Shown: positions 24,120 to 32,186 of the stretch, one piece after another | Position numbering within the stretch: position 1 is the stretch's first letter | How the letters are laid out: every line of letters starts with the position of its first letter | Assembly: GCA_026125215.1 (NCBI GenBank) | Contig: JAHCLN010000006.1 | Location: 1-51,823 of the forward strand | DNA: 51,823 nucleotides | Source: Opitutaceae bacterium | GTDB taxonomy: Bacteria; Verrucomicrobiota; Verrucomicrobiia; Opitutales; Opitutaceae | Direction of reading: 5' to 3' | Made by a program: the position numbers and the translations under genes | The notes under the pieces: model-generated | The model's input: only the letters and a program-made list of their open reading frames with translations | Databases searched by the model: none | What the model was told of the DNA's origin: nothing

Positions 24120-25787
24120 TCAGCGCTTCGCGAGCGCGCGGTTGAGGGCGCTGACGACGGCCTTGATGGAGGCCAGCTCGATGTTGGTGTCGATGCCGGC
24201 GCCGAAGAGGGTGAGGCCGCGGTCGGTCTTGATCTGGATGTAGCTCACGGCGCGGGCCTCGGCGCCCTTGCCGAGCGAGTGCTCGGCGTAGCTGAGCACC
24301 TCGAACTTGGGCAGCGTGGTGCCGCCGAGCGCGCGCACGAAGGCGTCGATGGGGCCGTTGCCGCTGGCGGCGAGCTTGTGGCCCTTGCCGTCGATGGACA
24401 GGCGGACCTCGCACTTCACGTCGCTGTCCCGCTCGGTGGTCTTGAACTGCTCCAATGCCACCGGACTGGTGCGGGCGAGATATTCCTGCCGGAAGGCGGC
24501 GTGGATCTCGTCCGCGGTGAGCTCGCGGCCGGTGGTGTCGGCGAGATCGTTGATGATGCGGCCGATCTCCTTGTGCATGAGCTTCGGCAGGGTGAAGCCG
24601 AACTCGTTCTCCAGCACGTAGGCGACGCCGCCCTTGCCCGACTGGGAGTTGATGCGGATGATGGCCTTGTAGCTGCGGCCGATGTCGGCGGGATCGATGG
24701 GGATGTAGAGAACGTCCCACGGTTCGCCGGCCTGCTGCTTTTCCCAGGATTTCTTGATGGCGTCCTGATGCGAGCCGCTGAAGGCGGTGAAGGTGAGCTC
24801 GCCCGCATAGGGCGCCCGCGCCGGGACCTCGAGTTTGGTGCAGCGTTCGTAAATCTCGCGGATGCCGTTGATGTCCGAGAAATCCAACCCCGGGTGGATG
24901 CCGTGCGTGTAGAGGTTCAGCGCCACGGTGACGATGTCGAGGTTGCCGGTGCGCTCGCCGTTGCCGAAGAGCGTGCCCTCGACGCGGTCGGCGCCGGCCA
25001 GCAGGGCGAGCTCCGTGGCGGCGATGCCGGTGCCGCGGTCGTTGTGGGTGTGGAGCGAGATGAGGGTGCGGTCGCGGCGTGTCAGATGGCGGTCCATCCA
25101 CTCGATCTGGTCGGCGTGGACGTTGGGCATGGCGTATTCAACCGTGGCGGGGAGGTTGAGGATGATCTTGTTCTCCACGGTCGGCTGCCAGACGTCGGTC
25201 ACCGCTTCGCAAATCTCGAGGGCAAACTCCAGTTCCGTGCTGGTGAAGCTCTCCGGCGAATACTGGAAGCGCACGCGGGTGCCGGCGGCGGCGAGGGCCT
25301 GCGTATGCTGCTTCACCCATGCGGTGCCGCGGGTCGCGATTTGCACGATGTCGGCCGGCGTGGCGTTGAAGACATATTTGCGCTGGGCCGGCGAAGTGGA
25401 GTTGTAGAGGTGGAAGATGATGTTCTTCGCCCCGCGCAGGGCCTCGCAGGAGCGGATGATGAGCTCCTCCCGGCACTGGCAGAGAATCTGGATGGCGACA
25501 TCGTCGGGGATGCGGCCTTCCTCAATGAGGCGGCGGCAGAAATCGAACTCGATCTGGGAGGCGGACGGAAACCCGACCTCGATTTCCTTGAAGCCGATTT
25601 TTACCAGCAGGTCGAAATACTCGAGTTTCTCCTCCACGCTCATCGGTTGGGCCAGGGCCTGGTTGCCGTCGCGCAGATCCACGCTGCACCAGAGCGGCGG
25701 GCGGGTGAGGGTGCGGCCGGGCCACCGGCGGTCGGGCAGATTGACGGGCGGAAAGGGACGATACTTCGTGACAGGAGCTGGTTGCAT
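24120..25787 (-). CDS. leuA: 2-isopropylmalate synthase (long LeuA type)
   Basis: Condenses acetyl-CoA with 2-oxoisovalerate, the first step of leucine synthesis. The 555-residue length and start (KYRPFPPVNLPDRRWPGRTL) mark the LeuA2 class. The DRDGNQAL-like metal site reads CSVDLRDGNQALAQPMSVEE, SLHTHNDRGTGIAATELALL is the second metal motif, and residues from about 425 on form the regulatory LeuA domain (VRLSIDGKGHKLAASGNGPI). Spacer upstream (25788-26070) is divergent with a sigma-factor gene; I see no convincing leucine leader peptide there. Confidence 0.97.
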   Translation of the reverse strand: MQPAPVTKYRPFPPVNLPDRRWPGRTLTRPPLWCSVDLRDGNQALAQPMSVEEKLEYFDLLVKIGFKEIEVGFPSASQIEFDFCRRLIEEGRIPDDVAIQILCQCREELIIRSCEALRGAKNIIFHLYNSTSPAQRKYVFNATPADIVQIATRGTAWVKQHTQALAAAGTRVRFQYSPESFTSTELEFALEICEAVTDVWQPTVENKIILNLPATVEYAMPNVHADQIEWMDRHLTRRDRTLISLHTHNDRGTGIAATELALLAGADRVEGTLFGNGERTGNLDIVTVALNLYTHGIHPGLDFSDINGIREIYERCTKLEVPARAPYAGELTFTAFSGSHQDAIKKSWEKQQAGEPWDVLYIPIDPADIGRSYKAIIRINSQSGKGGVAYVLENEFGFTLPKLMHKEIGRIINDLADTTGRELTADEIHAAFRQEYLARTSPVALEQFKTTERDSDVKCEVRLSIDGKGHKLAASGNGPIDAFVRALGGTTLPKFEVLSYAEHSLGKGAEARAVSYIQIKTDRGLTLFGAGIDTNIELASIKAVVSALNRALAKR

Positions 25788-26070
25788 GACGAAACGGGCT
25801 TAAAAATGGGAGGGTAGGGAGAACGGACGGGCAAACGCACGCTCAGGGCGGCGGAGACAGCAGGCAGGCGGAACGCACGATCGGCCGTTAACGGCAATCA
25901 AAGACCGTGCGCGGTCGTAAGTCGGAGGGCCTGCAGGAAAAAGCGCATTTCGCGCCGCAAGTGAGCCGGGCCCGCCGGGCCGGGTCAAGCCGCGGATTCG
26001 TCATACCGGTGTAACCCCGGGAACCGCGCGGCGTCTTGCGTGTTGTGTATGCGAACGCCTCACTCCTCCC

Positions 26071-26661
26071 ATGCCCGACGATGCGCCGTTTGATCTGCCC
26101 GGCTGCCTGGCCCGCGTGCGCCGGCGGGACCAGGCGGCGGCGCGCGAGCTGGTGGAGCACCTTTACCCGTTGGTCATACGCATCGTGCGCGGCCGCCTGC
26201 CCCGGCGAACGGCCGAGGAGGACCTCGCGCAGGAGGTTTTTATGAAAATGTTCGCCCGGCTCGACCAGTATCAGGGGGCCGTGCCCTTTCCCCACTGGGT
26301 CTCCCGCATCGCCGTGACGACCTGCATCGACCACCTGCGGGCGCAGCAACGCCGGCCGGAGTTTCGCTGGGCGGATCTTTCCGAGCAGGAAGCCGAAGTG
26401 CTGGACGCCGTGACCGCCGATGAAGCGGCGGCCCGTCCGGCGGACGCGTTGGCCGCCCGCGAGCTGGTGGACAAGCTGCTCGGCCAGTTGAAACCGGAGG
26501 ACCAGCTGGCGATCCGGTTGCTCGACCTCGAGCAAAAGTCCATGGTTGAGGTCCGGGAGCTGACCGGCTGGAATATTCCCCTCATCAAAGTCCGCGTTTT
26601 TCGCGCCCGGCGAAAACTGCGGCAACTGTTCAAGGCATTGGAAAACTCGGAACGATCATGA
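26071..26661 (+). CDS. RNA polymerase sigma factor, sigma-70/ECF family
   Basis: A 196-residue sigma factor with region 2 (EEDLAQEVFMKMFARLDQYQ, FPHWVSRIAVTTCIDHLRAQ) and region 4 (QLAIRLLDLEQKSMVEVREL, IPLIKVRVFRARRKLRQLF), the layout of ECF sigma factors. It heads a three-gene operon in which the next start overlaps its stop (ATGA at 26658-26661). The downstream genes, a small membrane protein and a Spy/CpxP-like protein, suggest envelope or metal stress signalling. Confidence 0.93.
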   Translation: MPDDAPFDLPGCLARVRRRDQAAARELVEHLYPLVIRIVRGRLPRRTAEEDLAQEVFMKMFARLDQYQGAVPFPHWVSRIAVTTCIDHLRAQQRRPEFRWADLSEQEAEVLDAVTADEAAARPADALAARELVDKLLGQLKPEDQLAIRLLDLEQKSMVEVRELTGWNIPLIKVRVFRARRKLRQLFKALENSERS

Positions 26662-26960
26662 ATTCCACCGACAAAAAATGGCAACGGCTGGCCGCCGCCG
26701 CGCGGCAGGCGCCGGAGGAGCGCGACAGCACCGCGCCCTATGGTTTTGCCGCCCGGGTGGCGGCGCGGGCCCAGGCTGCCGCACCGGAGGCGGGACTCCC
26801 GCTGGAGCGTTTGGCTTTCCGCGCGCTCGGTGTCGCGTGCCTGCTCGCCGTGCTCGGCGTTTTGCTCAACCTGAATCCCGCCGCCCAGCCGGCGGCCGCA
26901 CCGGAGGACTGGTTTTTCATGACCGAGGACCCGGCGGCCATCCTGCTGGAGCTGACCTGA
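26658..26960 (+). CDS. Small single-span membrane protein, possible anti-sigma partner
   Basis: A 100-residue protein with a charged N-terminal half (about 45 residues), one hydrophobic helix near residues 53-72 (RALGVACLLAVLGVLLNLNP) and a short outer tail. Topology and position right after the sigma gene fit an anti-sigma factor or its partner, but no anti-sigma domain motif is recognisable. Confidence 0.7.
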   Translation: MNSTDKKWQRLAAAARQAPEERDSTAPYGFAARVAARAQAAAPEAGLPLERLAFRALGVACLLAVLGVLLNLNPAAQPAAAPEDWFFMTEDPAAILLELT

Positions 26961-26961
26961 C

Positions 26962-27438
26962 ATGAGCACGACTTGGAAAATCAGCCTCGCCTTTCTGGGC
27001 GTGTTTGCCGCCGGCGCGGTGTTTGGCGGATTTTTTGCCCAGCGGCTTGCCCGCCCGGCCCCCGCCGACGTGGCTCCGCCCCGGGCGGAGCGGCCCGCCG
27101 ACGGCCAGTTTGCGGTGATGATCCTCAAGCGCCTGAGCCAGCGGCTGGAACTGACGCCGGAGCAGGAGGCGGCGATCCGGCCGATTGTTGCGCAGGCCGA
27201 TCAGGAAATGCGCCGCCTGCGCCGCGAGGGCTTCCGCGAAAGCCTGGCGGTCGCCGAGCGCATGCACGCCGAGGTTGCGACCATTCTCACCGAGGCGCAG
27301 CGCCGGCAGCTCGAGCAGATGAAGCAGGCCATGCGCGAACGTTGGGCGCAGGACCGGCACCGCCGCTGGGGCGAGGGACCGCCGCCGAACGGCGAGCCGC
27401 GCCGAGAGCGGCCGCGCCCCCCGCCGGACGGCGGCTGA
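26962..27438 (+). CDS. Spy/CpxP/ZraP-like periplasmic protein
   Basis: A 158-residue protein with an N-terminal membrane anchor or signal (SLAFLGVFAAGAVFGGFFAQ) and a helical body with the LTPEQEAAIRPIVAQADQEM motif followed by LTEAQRRQLEQMKQAMRERW, the repeated LTxxQ pattern of Spy/CpxP/heavy-metal-resistance proteins. The tail is arginine/proline-rich (RRERPRPPPDGG). Last gene of the sigma operon, starting 1 bp after the previous stop. Confidence 0.85.
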   Translation: MSTTWKISLAFLGVFAAGAVFGGFFAQRLARPAPADVAPPRAERPADGQFAVMILKRLSQRLELTPEQEAAIRPIVAQADQEMRRLRREGFRESLAVAERMHAEVATILTEAQRRQLEQMKQAMRERWAQDRHRRWGEGPPPNGEPRRERPRPPPDGG

Positions 27439-27491
27439 GCGGGCGCAAGTTTGCAGTTGCTTGCCCCGGACCCGGGCCTACGGTCCGCGAC

Positions 27492-27587
27492 GGCCAGGTG
27501 CCATGCATGGGCAGGCGCGTGAACTCCGCCAGGACCGGAAGGTAGCAACGGCAACGACGTTCTCCCAGTGCCGTGGAGTGCCTGGCC
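27492..27587 (+). ncRNA. ffs: Signal recognition particle RNA (4.5S, small bacterial type)
   Basis: The conserved apical tetraloop and internal loops are visible as CAGGACCGGAAGGTAGCAAC at about 27530-27549 (compare CAGGTCCGGAAGGAAGCAGC in E. coli). The ends GGCCAGG (27492-27498) and CCTGGCC (27581-27587) pair. A U-rich stretch (acttatttttatttt) follows as a terminator. It lies just upstream of dnaX, a common neighbour of SRP RNA. Exact ends are my estimate from pairing. Confidence 0.9.
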
Positions 27588-27642
27588 ACTTATTTTTATT
27601 TTGGATTTGCGCTTCCGGGGTTTGGATTTGGGCTAGCGCACG

Positions 27643-28791
27643 GTGTCGAGTTCCTACCAAGTCATCGCGCGCAAGTGGCGGCCCCAGACGTTTGCCGACG
27701 TGGTCGGCCAGGACCACGTGGTGCGCACCCTCCGCAATGCCATCGAGCGGAACCGTATCGCCCATGCCTATCTCTTCGTCGGGCCGCGCGGCACCGGCAA
27801 AACCTCGACGGCGCGCATCTTCGCCAAGGCCCTCAACTGCACCGGCGGACCCAAGGCCGATTTCGACGTCAACGACCCCGTGGTGAAGGCCATCGGCGAC
27901 GGCTCCTCGCTCGACGTCATCGAGATCGACGGCGCCTCGAACAATTCGGTGGACCAGATCCGCGACCTGCGGGACGACGTGCGCTACGCGCCGACGCAGG
28001 GGAAATACAAAGTCTACATCATCGACGAGGTGCACATGCTCTCGAACCAGGCGTTCAACGCGCTGCTCAAGACCCTCGAGGAGCCGCCGGAGCACGTGAA
28101 GTTTGTGTTCGCCACGACCGACGTGCAGAAGGTGCTGCCGACCATCCTGTCGCGCTGCCAGCGTTTCGACCTGAAGCCGATCCCGGCGGAGCTGATCATC
28201 GCCCGCCTGCGGCAGATCGCGACGGAGGAAAAGGTGCAGGTGACGGATGCGGCCCTCCAGTGCATCGCCCGGATGGCCGACGGCGGCATGCGCGACGCCC
28301 AGTCCATCTTCGACCAGATGATCTCGTTCTGCGGCGCCCAGATCACCGAGGCCGATGTGCTGGATGTCTACGGTCTTGTGGCCGCCGAGAAGATCGCGGC
28401 CCTCGCCGCCGCGGTGGCGGCGGGCGATCACCGGCGCATCGTGGCGCTGGTGGACGAATGCGACGCGGCCGGGCGCGATCTGGTGCGCCTGCTGGCCGAC
28501 CTGCAGGCGTTGGTGCGGCAGGCGCTGCTCGATGCCATTGCCAAAGGCGGCCGCAGCGAGCTGCTCGGCGGGGAATCCCTGACGACCGAGCAGCTGACCC
28601 GTCTGCTCGACGGCCTGCGCGAAGGGGAGGGCAGCGTGAAGCTCGGTCTGGCCGAAAAGATCAATTTCGAGGTCACCCTGCTCAAGGCGGTCGAGGCCAG
28701 CCGGGCGCGTGCGATCGACAGCCTGATCAAGGAACTGGCGGCGCTGGCCGAGGAAACGCCGGCAGCGGCGGGCGAAAAAAAAAAGGACTGA
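27643..28791 (+). CDS. dnaX: DNA polymerase III gamma subunit (zero-frame dnaX product)
   Basis: Clamp-loader ATPase. The 382-residue product starts at GTG 27643 ([20 protein letters not shown]), has Walker [14 protein letters not shown] near residue 45, Walker B with [20 protein letters not shown] near residue 125, the sensor-1 region [20 protein letters not shown], and clamp-loader domain III to about residue 370. It ends soon after an A10 run, with GEKKKD then stop. Unlike most DnaX, no zinc-module cysteine quartet follows Walker A; only one cysteine (ALNCTGG) remains. Confidence 0.95.
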   Translation: MSSSYQVIARKWRPQTFADVVGQDHVVRTLRNAIERNRIAHAYLFVGPRGTGKTSTARIFAKALNCTGGPKADFDVNDPVVKAIGDGSSLDVIEIDGASNNSVDQIRDLRDDVRYAPTQGKYKVYIIDEVHMLSNQAFNALLKTLEEPPEHVKFVFATTDVQKVLPTILSRCQRFDLKPIPAELIIARLRQIATEEKVQVTDAALQCIARMADGGMRDAQSIFDQMISFCGAQITEADVLDVYGLVAAEKIAALAAAVAAGDHRRIVALVDECDAAGRDLVRLLADLQALVRQALLDAIAKGGRSELLGGESLTTEQLTRLLDGLREGEGSVKLGLAEKINFEVTLLKAVEASRARAIDSLIKELAALAEETPAAAGEKKKD

Positions 28792-29192
28792 TTGACCGTC
28801 TGGAGGCCCGGCTGCAGGCCCGGCCCGGGGCAGCCATTGCCATATCGTCGGCGCCTGTCGCGGGTCCGGTGGCGGAAGCGGTGCCGCCGGTGGATGCCGT
28901 GCCGTTGGAGGACGACATGCCGCCCCTCTGGCCGGATGCCGCCGCGGAGGAAGCTTATCTGGCCGAGCAACGGACGGCACAGCCCGTCCCGCCGGCCCGG
29001 CCGGCGGCCGTGACCGAGGAAGCGCCGGAACCGCCGGGCCCGCTGCCGCCGCTTGAAACCCTGCTGCCGCGGATTCCTCCGGCGGTCAGGGAGGCGCTGG
29101 ACGAACATTTTCGCGCCAAGTTTGTGAAGGTGCAGCGCGTGCCCAGGGCTGCGCTGAATGCCGCTGGTTCCGGCTCAGACCGGCCAATGTGA
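27643..29192 (+). CDS. dnaX: DNA polymerase III tau subunit (-1 frameshift dnaX product)
   Basis: A -1 slip on the A10 run (28775-28784) continues translation through [19 protein letters not shown] to a stop at 29192, adding about 135 residues to the first 381 (about 516 in all). The extension has a Pro/Ala-rich linker and a folded-looking end ([20 protein letters not shown]), as expected of tau domains IV-V that contact polymerase and helicase. It overlaps the convergent cyclotransferase gene by 18 bp. Confidence 0.75.
28775..28784 (+). promoter_or_regulatory. A10 slippery site in dnaX
   Basis: In zero frame the run reads GGC GAA AAA AAA AAG GAC TGA, so a stop comes two codons after the slip point; in the -1 frame a long ORF continues. 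An SD-like gagga is about 20 bases upstream, and a GC-rich region that can fold lies just downstream. Ribosomal slippage (as at A AAA AAG in E. coli) or transcriptional slippage (as on A9 in Thermus) are both possible. Confidence 0.8.
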
Positions 29193-29564
29193 GCCGAGCT
29201 GCGTCCGGCCGGCGAGGTCGCGCGCGTAAAAATAGGTTTCCGCGGCGGTGATGCCCGGCGGGGCCGCCAGCGCGACGGGTTGCCTCAGGTAGAGTCCTTC
29301 CGCGAGGCCCTCCAGTTCGTCCAGCCGTGCCAGGCAGCCGGCGTCCACCTGCCAGAGTTCGCCGGCAACACCATCCGCGTCCCGCGGGTCCGCGACCAGT
29401 CCGGGATAGTTGCCGAGCGAATACAGCGTGAAACCCGGAACGGTGCGGGCCGGGCCGAGGCAGGTCTGCCCGGCGAGCCAGCGGTGGTTTTCCCCGCCGT
29501 GCTTGAGCGTGCCGTAGATGAAAAGCCGGGTGGCGGGCGGGCGCGGTTCGCGGTCGCCGCTCAT
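29175..29564 (-). CDS. Gamma-glutamylcyclotransferase-like (AIG2/GGCT) family protein
   Basis: A 129-residue GGCT-fold protein. The family start RLFIYGTLKHGGENHRWL has the YGTL substrate loop, and the conserved acid appears in [37 protein letters not shown] is the usual end. It may cyclise gamma-glutamyl amines or peptides. ATG 29564 overlaps the PP2C stop (ATGA), which decides the start; the frame upstream is a shadow of PP2C. Confidence 0.9.
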   Translation of the reverse strand: MSGDREPRPPATRLFIYGTLKHGGENHRWLAGQTCLGPARTVPGFTLYSLGNYPGLVADPRDADGVAGELWQVDAGCLARLDELEGLAEGLYLRQPVALAAPPGITAAETYFYARDLAGRTQLGSHWPV

Positions 29565-30415
29565 GGGGCGGTCTCCGGCTCCGTTTCGATCACGATGGCG
29601 GTGATGTTGTCGCGGCCCGAGGCTTCGAGCGAGGCTTCCACCAGGCGGCGAGCCGGCTCCTTGGCGGCGGCCCCGGCGTCGGGTTCGCGGATGAGATCCT
29701 GGAGTGCCCGGTCCCACAGGCCGTCGGTCAGGCCGTCGGAGCAGAGGAGAAAGCGGTCGCCCGGCTGGTAACCGACGGCGCCGACCTGCGGATCGATGAA
29801 CTGGTGGCCGGCGCCCAGGGCCTGGTTGAGGGCGTTGCGCAGCGGATGCGAGCGGGCCTCGCGCTCGTTGATCCGGCCCTGCCGGCGCAGCCAGCCGACA
29901 TGGGAGTGGTCGTGGGTCAGCTGGGTGAAGCCGCCTTCGCGCGGGAGGTAGTAGATGCGGCTGTCGCCGATATGGCCGAAGTAAAGCCAGCCGGGGGTGA
30001 TCCAGCACAGGCTCAGCGTGGCGCCCATGCCCGCGCATTCCTCGTAGCTGCGGCCGTGCCGGAGCATGACCTGATGGATGTCGGTGAACAATTCCTGGAG
30101 AACGTCGGTGAAGCCGCTGGCCAGCCCCATGGCCGACATGCGGAAGCTTTTCGGCATGAGCTTGGTGATGTGGTCCACCGCGATCCGGCTGGCGAATTCG
30201 CCGGAGTTGGCGCCGCCCATGCCGTCGCTGACCGCAAAGACAAAGTCGGTCCTGCGGGCCGAGGCTTCGCCGGTCTTGCCGAGGAAATGCAGCTCATGGC
30301 CGTCGAAGTTCAGCGCGAGGAACGAATCCTCGTTGTTGGGTCGCACGCGGCCGCGGTGGGTCATGGCGGACCAGCGCAGCCGGCAGGGTGGGGACGGATT
30401 CGCGTCAGGTGACAT
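29561..30415 (-). CDS. PP2C-family serine/threonine protein phosphatase
   Basis: A 284-residue stand-alone PPM phosphatase. Metal-site motifs are RPNNEDSFLALN near residue 25, VSDGMGGANSGEFASRIA near residue 60, FLLCSDGLTDGLWDRALQ near residue 222 and GRDNITAIVIE near residue 268. An alternative start is ATG at 30364. It overlaps a minimal kinase-like gene upstream (11 bp) and the cyclotransferase downstream (4 bp), so the three are one transcription unit. Confidence 0.95.
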   Translation of the reverse strand: MSPDANPSPPCRLRWSAMTHRGRVRPNNEDSFLALNFDGHELHFLGKTGEASARRTDFVFAVSDGMGGANSGEFASRIAVDHITKLMPKSFRMSAMGLASGFTDVLQELFTDIHQVMLRHGRSYEECAGMGATLSLCWITPGWLYFGHIGDSRIYYLPREGGFTQLTHDHSHVGWLRRQGRINEREARSHPLRNALNQALGAGHQFIDPQVGAVGYQPGDRFLLCSDGLTDGLWDRALQDLIREPDAGAAAKEPARRLVEASLEASGRDNITAIVIETEPETAP

Positions 30416-30809
30416 CGGGGGCGGATGACGGTTGGGCGTCGATCAGGGTGGCGAGCTCGAAATCGATGATGCAGAAGCGGCCGTCGGCGATGCGGTAGGT
30501 CACGTTGCGCAGGAAGGGGTCGTCGTGCCGCACGCCGTATTTCTCCAGTTCGCCGAAGAGCGCTTTCAGGCGTTCGTCGTTCATGTGGTCCACGCGCGAC
30601 CCGCAGTTGGTGGTGATGAGCAGGAGTTTTTCGGGCACGGCCTCGAGCACGCGGGGCACGAAATCGCAGCCTCGTGCCTCGAGGTGGCGGAGGACGCGGA
30701 CTTCGTTCTCAAACCGTTCCCGCGCCTGGTGGCCGCGGAAGGTCTTGTGCACCCGGCCGTCGTAGCCGATGTGCACGTGCGCGCGGGCGGTGTCTTTGGC
30801 GTCGGGCAT
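30405..30809 (-). CDS. Minimal protein-kinase-like protein
   Basis: A 134-residue protein that keeps the kinase core but little else: a glycine-containing strand with lysine (HIGYDGRVHKTF, near residue 20), an alpha-C-like FENEVRVLRHLE, a catalytic loop RHDDPFLRNV near residue 95 with the H-x-D-x4-N spacing of RIO/APH-type kinases, and a metal-binding IDFE near residue 117. Almost nothing follows IDFE, so most of the C-lobe is missing. ATG 30809 is chosen over 30878 since family-like sequence begins there. Partner of the PP2C gene. Confidence 0.75.
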   Translation of the reverse strand: MPDAKDTARAHVHIGYDGRVHKTFRGHQARERFENEVRVLRHLEARGCDFVPRVLEAVPEKLLLITTNCGSRVDHMNDERLKALFGELEKYGVRHDDPFLRNVTYRIADGRFCIIDFELATLIDAQPSSAPDVT

Positions 30810-30932
30810 GAGGGCGGTTGAAAGGGTTCGCGGCGCGATCCAGGGACGGGTTTGCGGTGGATTTGTTTCGTAAAACAAAATCTGTCAGCGATTTTCGTCA
30901 AATCCAGTCATGGTGCAAGTTCCGGCTTTCGC

Positions 30933-30948
30933 TGGCATGTAAGGTGCT
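30933..30948 (+). promoter_or_regulatory. Sigma-54-type promoter candidate for glutamine synthetase
   Basis: TGGCATGTAAGGTGCT has GG and GC separated by exactly 10 bases, as in the -24/-12 consensus TGGCAC-N5-TTGC. It lies about 87 bp before the glutamine synthetase start. A half site like the NtrC box (tggtgca) is at about 30911-30917. Sigma-54/NtrC control of glutamine synthetase is classical, so the match is plausible, though one base of each block departs from consensus. Confidence 0.55.
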
Positions 30949-31034
30949 ATTTGGTGGGTGGTCTCGGAGTTCAGCCGCCAACAAACCGCGCGGTTGCTGC
31001 CGCGGCTAAAACCCTACAATCCACATCACCGCAT

Positions 31035-32063
31035 ATGGCCAAATACAAACTGGAATACATCTGGCTCGACGGCTACACGCCGCTCGCCAGCCTGCGCAGC
31101 AAGACGCAGATCAAGGAATACGCCGGCTTTCCCAAGCTGGAAGAGCTCCCCAACTGGGGTTTCGACGGCAGCTCGACCCAGCAGGCGGAGGGCAAGAGTT
31201 CCGACTGCGTGCTCAAGCCGGTCGCCGTATTTCCGGATGTCACCCGGCGCAACGGCGTGCTGGTCATGTGCGAGGTGATGATGCCGGACGGCAAGACGCC
31301 GCATCCGTCGAACACCCGCGCCACGATCCCGGACGATCCGGACACCTGGTTCGGCTTTGAGCAGGAATATTTCTTCTACAAGGACGGCGCGCCCCTCGGC
31401 TTCCCCGCGGGCGGCTTCCCCGGGCCGCAGGGTCCCTACTACACGGGTGTCGGCTACAAGAATGTCGGCTCCGTCGCCCGGGAGATCGTCGAAAAACACA
31501 TCGACCTCTGTCTTGACGCCGGCATCAACCTCGAAGGCATCAACGCCGAGGTCGCCAAGGGTCAGTGGGAATTCCAGATCTTCGGCAAGGGATCCAAGAA
31601 CGCGGCCGACCAGATGTGGGTGGCCCGTTACCTCCTGACCCGCCTGACCGAGACCTACGGCATCGACATCGAATGGCAGTGCAAGCCCATCCGCGGGCCT
31701 TTCAACCAGCCGCTGGACTGGAACGGCTCGGGCATGCATTCCAACTTCTCCACCAAGCGCATGCGCGAGGTCGGCGGAAAGGAATACTTCGAGAAACTCA
31801 TGGCCGCCTTCGCCAAGCACATGGACGAGCACATCGCGGTTTACGGTCCGGACAACCACCTCCGCCTCACCGGCCTGCACGAGACGCAGTCCATCGACAA
31901 GTTCACCTACGGCCTGGCCGACCGAGGCGCCTCGATCCGCATCCCCCACAGCTTCATCAACAGCGGCTACAAGGGCTACCTCGAGGACCGGCGTCCGAAT
32001 TCCGCCGCCGACCCGTATCTGGTCGCCGGCCGGATTCTCAAGACGATCCTCAGCGTTGGCTGA
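31035..32063 (+). CDS. glnII: Glutamine synthetase type II (GSII, eukaryote-like)
   Basis: Makes glutamine from glutamate, ammonia and ATP. At 342 residues it is far shorter than GSI (about 470) and has GSII landmarks: EYIWLDGYTPLASLRSKTQ, NWGFDGSSTQQAEGKSSDCV (substrate-side loop), WFGFEQEYFFYKDG (metal glutamates), GQWEFQIFG, SGMHSNFSTKRMR and ADRGASIRIP. ATG 31035 (MAKYKLEYIW) is chosen; the in-frame extension upstream would cross the promoter. A strong terminator follows. Bacterial GSII occurs in rhizobia, actinobacteria and some other groups, often by old transfer. Confidence 0.96.
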   Translation: MAKYKLEYIWLDGYTPLASLRSKTQIKEYAGFPKLEELPNWGFDGSSTQQAEGKSSDCVLKPVAVFPDVTRRNGVLVMCEVMMPDGKTPHPSNTRATIPDDPDTWFGFEQEYFFYKDGAPLGFPAGGFPGPQGPYYTGVGYKNVGSVAREIVEKHIDLCLDAGINLEGINAEVAKGQWEFQIFGKGSKNAADQMWVARYLLTRLTETYGIDIEWQCKPIRGPFNQPLDWNGSGMHSNFSTKRMREVGGKEYFEKLMAAFAKHMDEHIAVYGPDNHLRLTGLHETQSIDKFTYGLADRGASIRIPHSFINSGYKGYLEDRRPNSAADPYLVAGRILKTILSVG

Positions 32064-32082
32064 TCGTTGACTGCTTTTGGGC

Positions 32083-32112
32083 AAGCGCCGGCCTGCGGGC
32101 CGGCGCTTTTTT
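32083..32112 (+). terminator. Rho-independent terminator after glutamine synthetase
   Basis: aagcgccggcc and ggccggcgctt form a perfect 11-bp stem around tgcg, followed by four further T's. It starts 19 bp after the glutamine synthetase stop and separates it from the ligase gene. Confidence 0.92.
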
Positions 32113-32186
32113 GTGTCCGCACCCTGCGGTTGTGGGCGGTTTTTGGATCGCGCCGGCCGCCCGGGCGGGATGTGCTCGGGCATCGA

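Noticed and set aside
25788-26070. Leucine leader peptide or T-box before leuA
   Set aside because: No short ORF with a run of Leu codons and no T-box specifier/antiterminator pattern could be read; the frames present are Arg/Pro-rich and unlikely to be coding.
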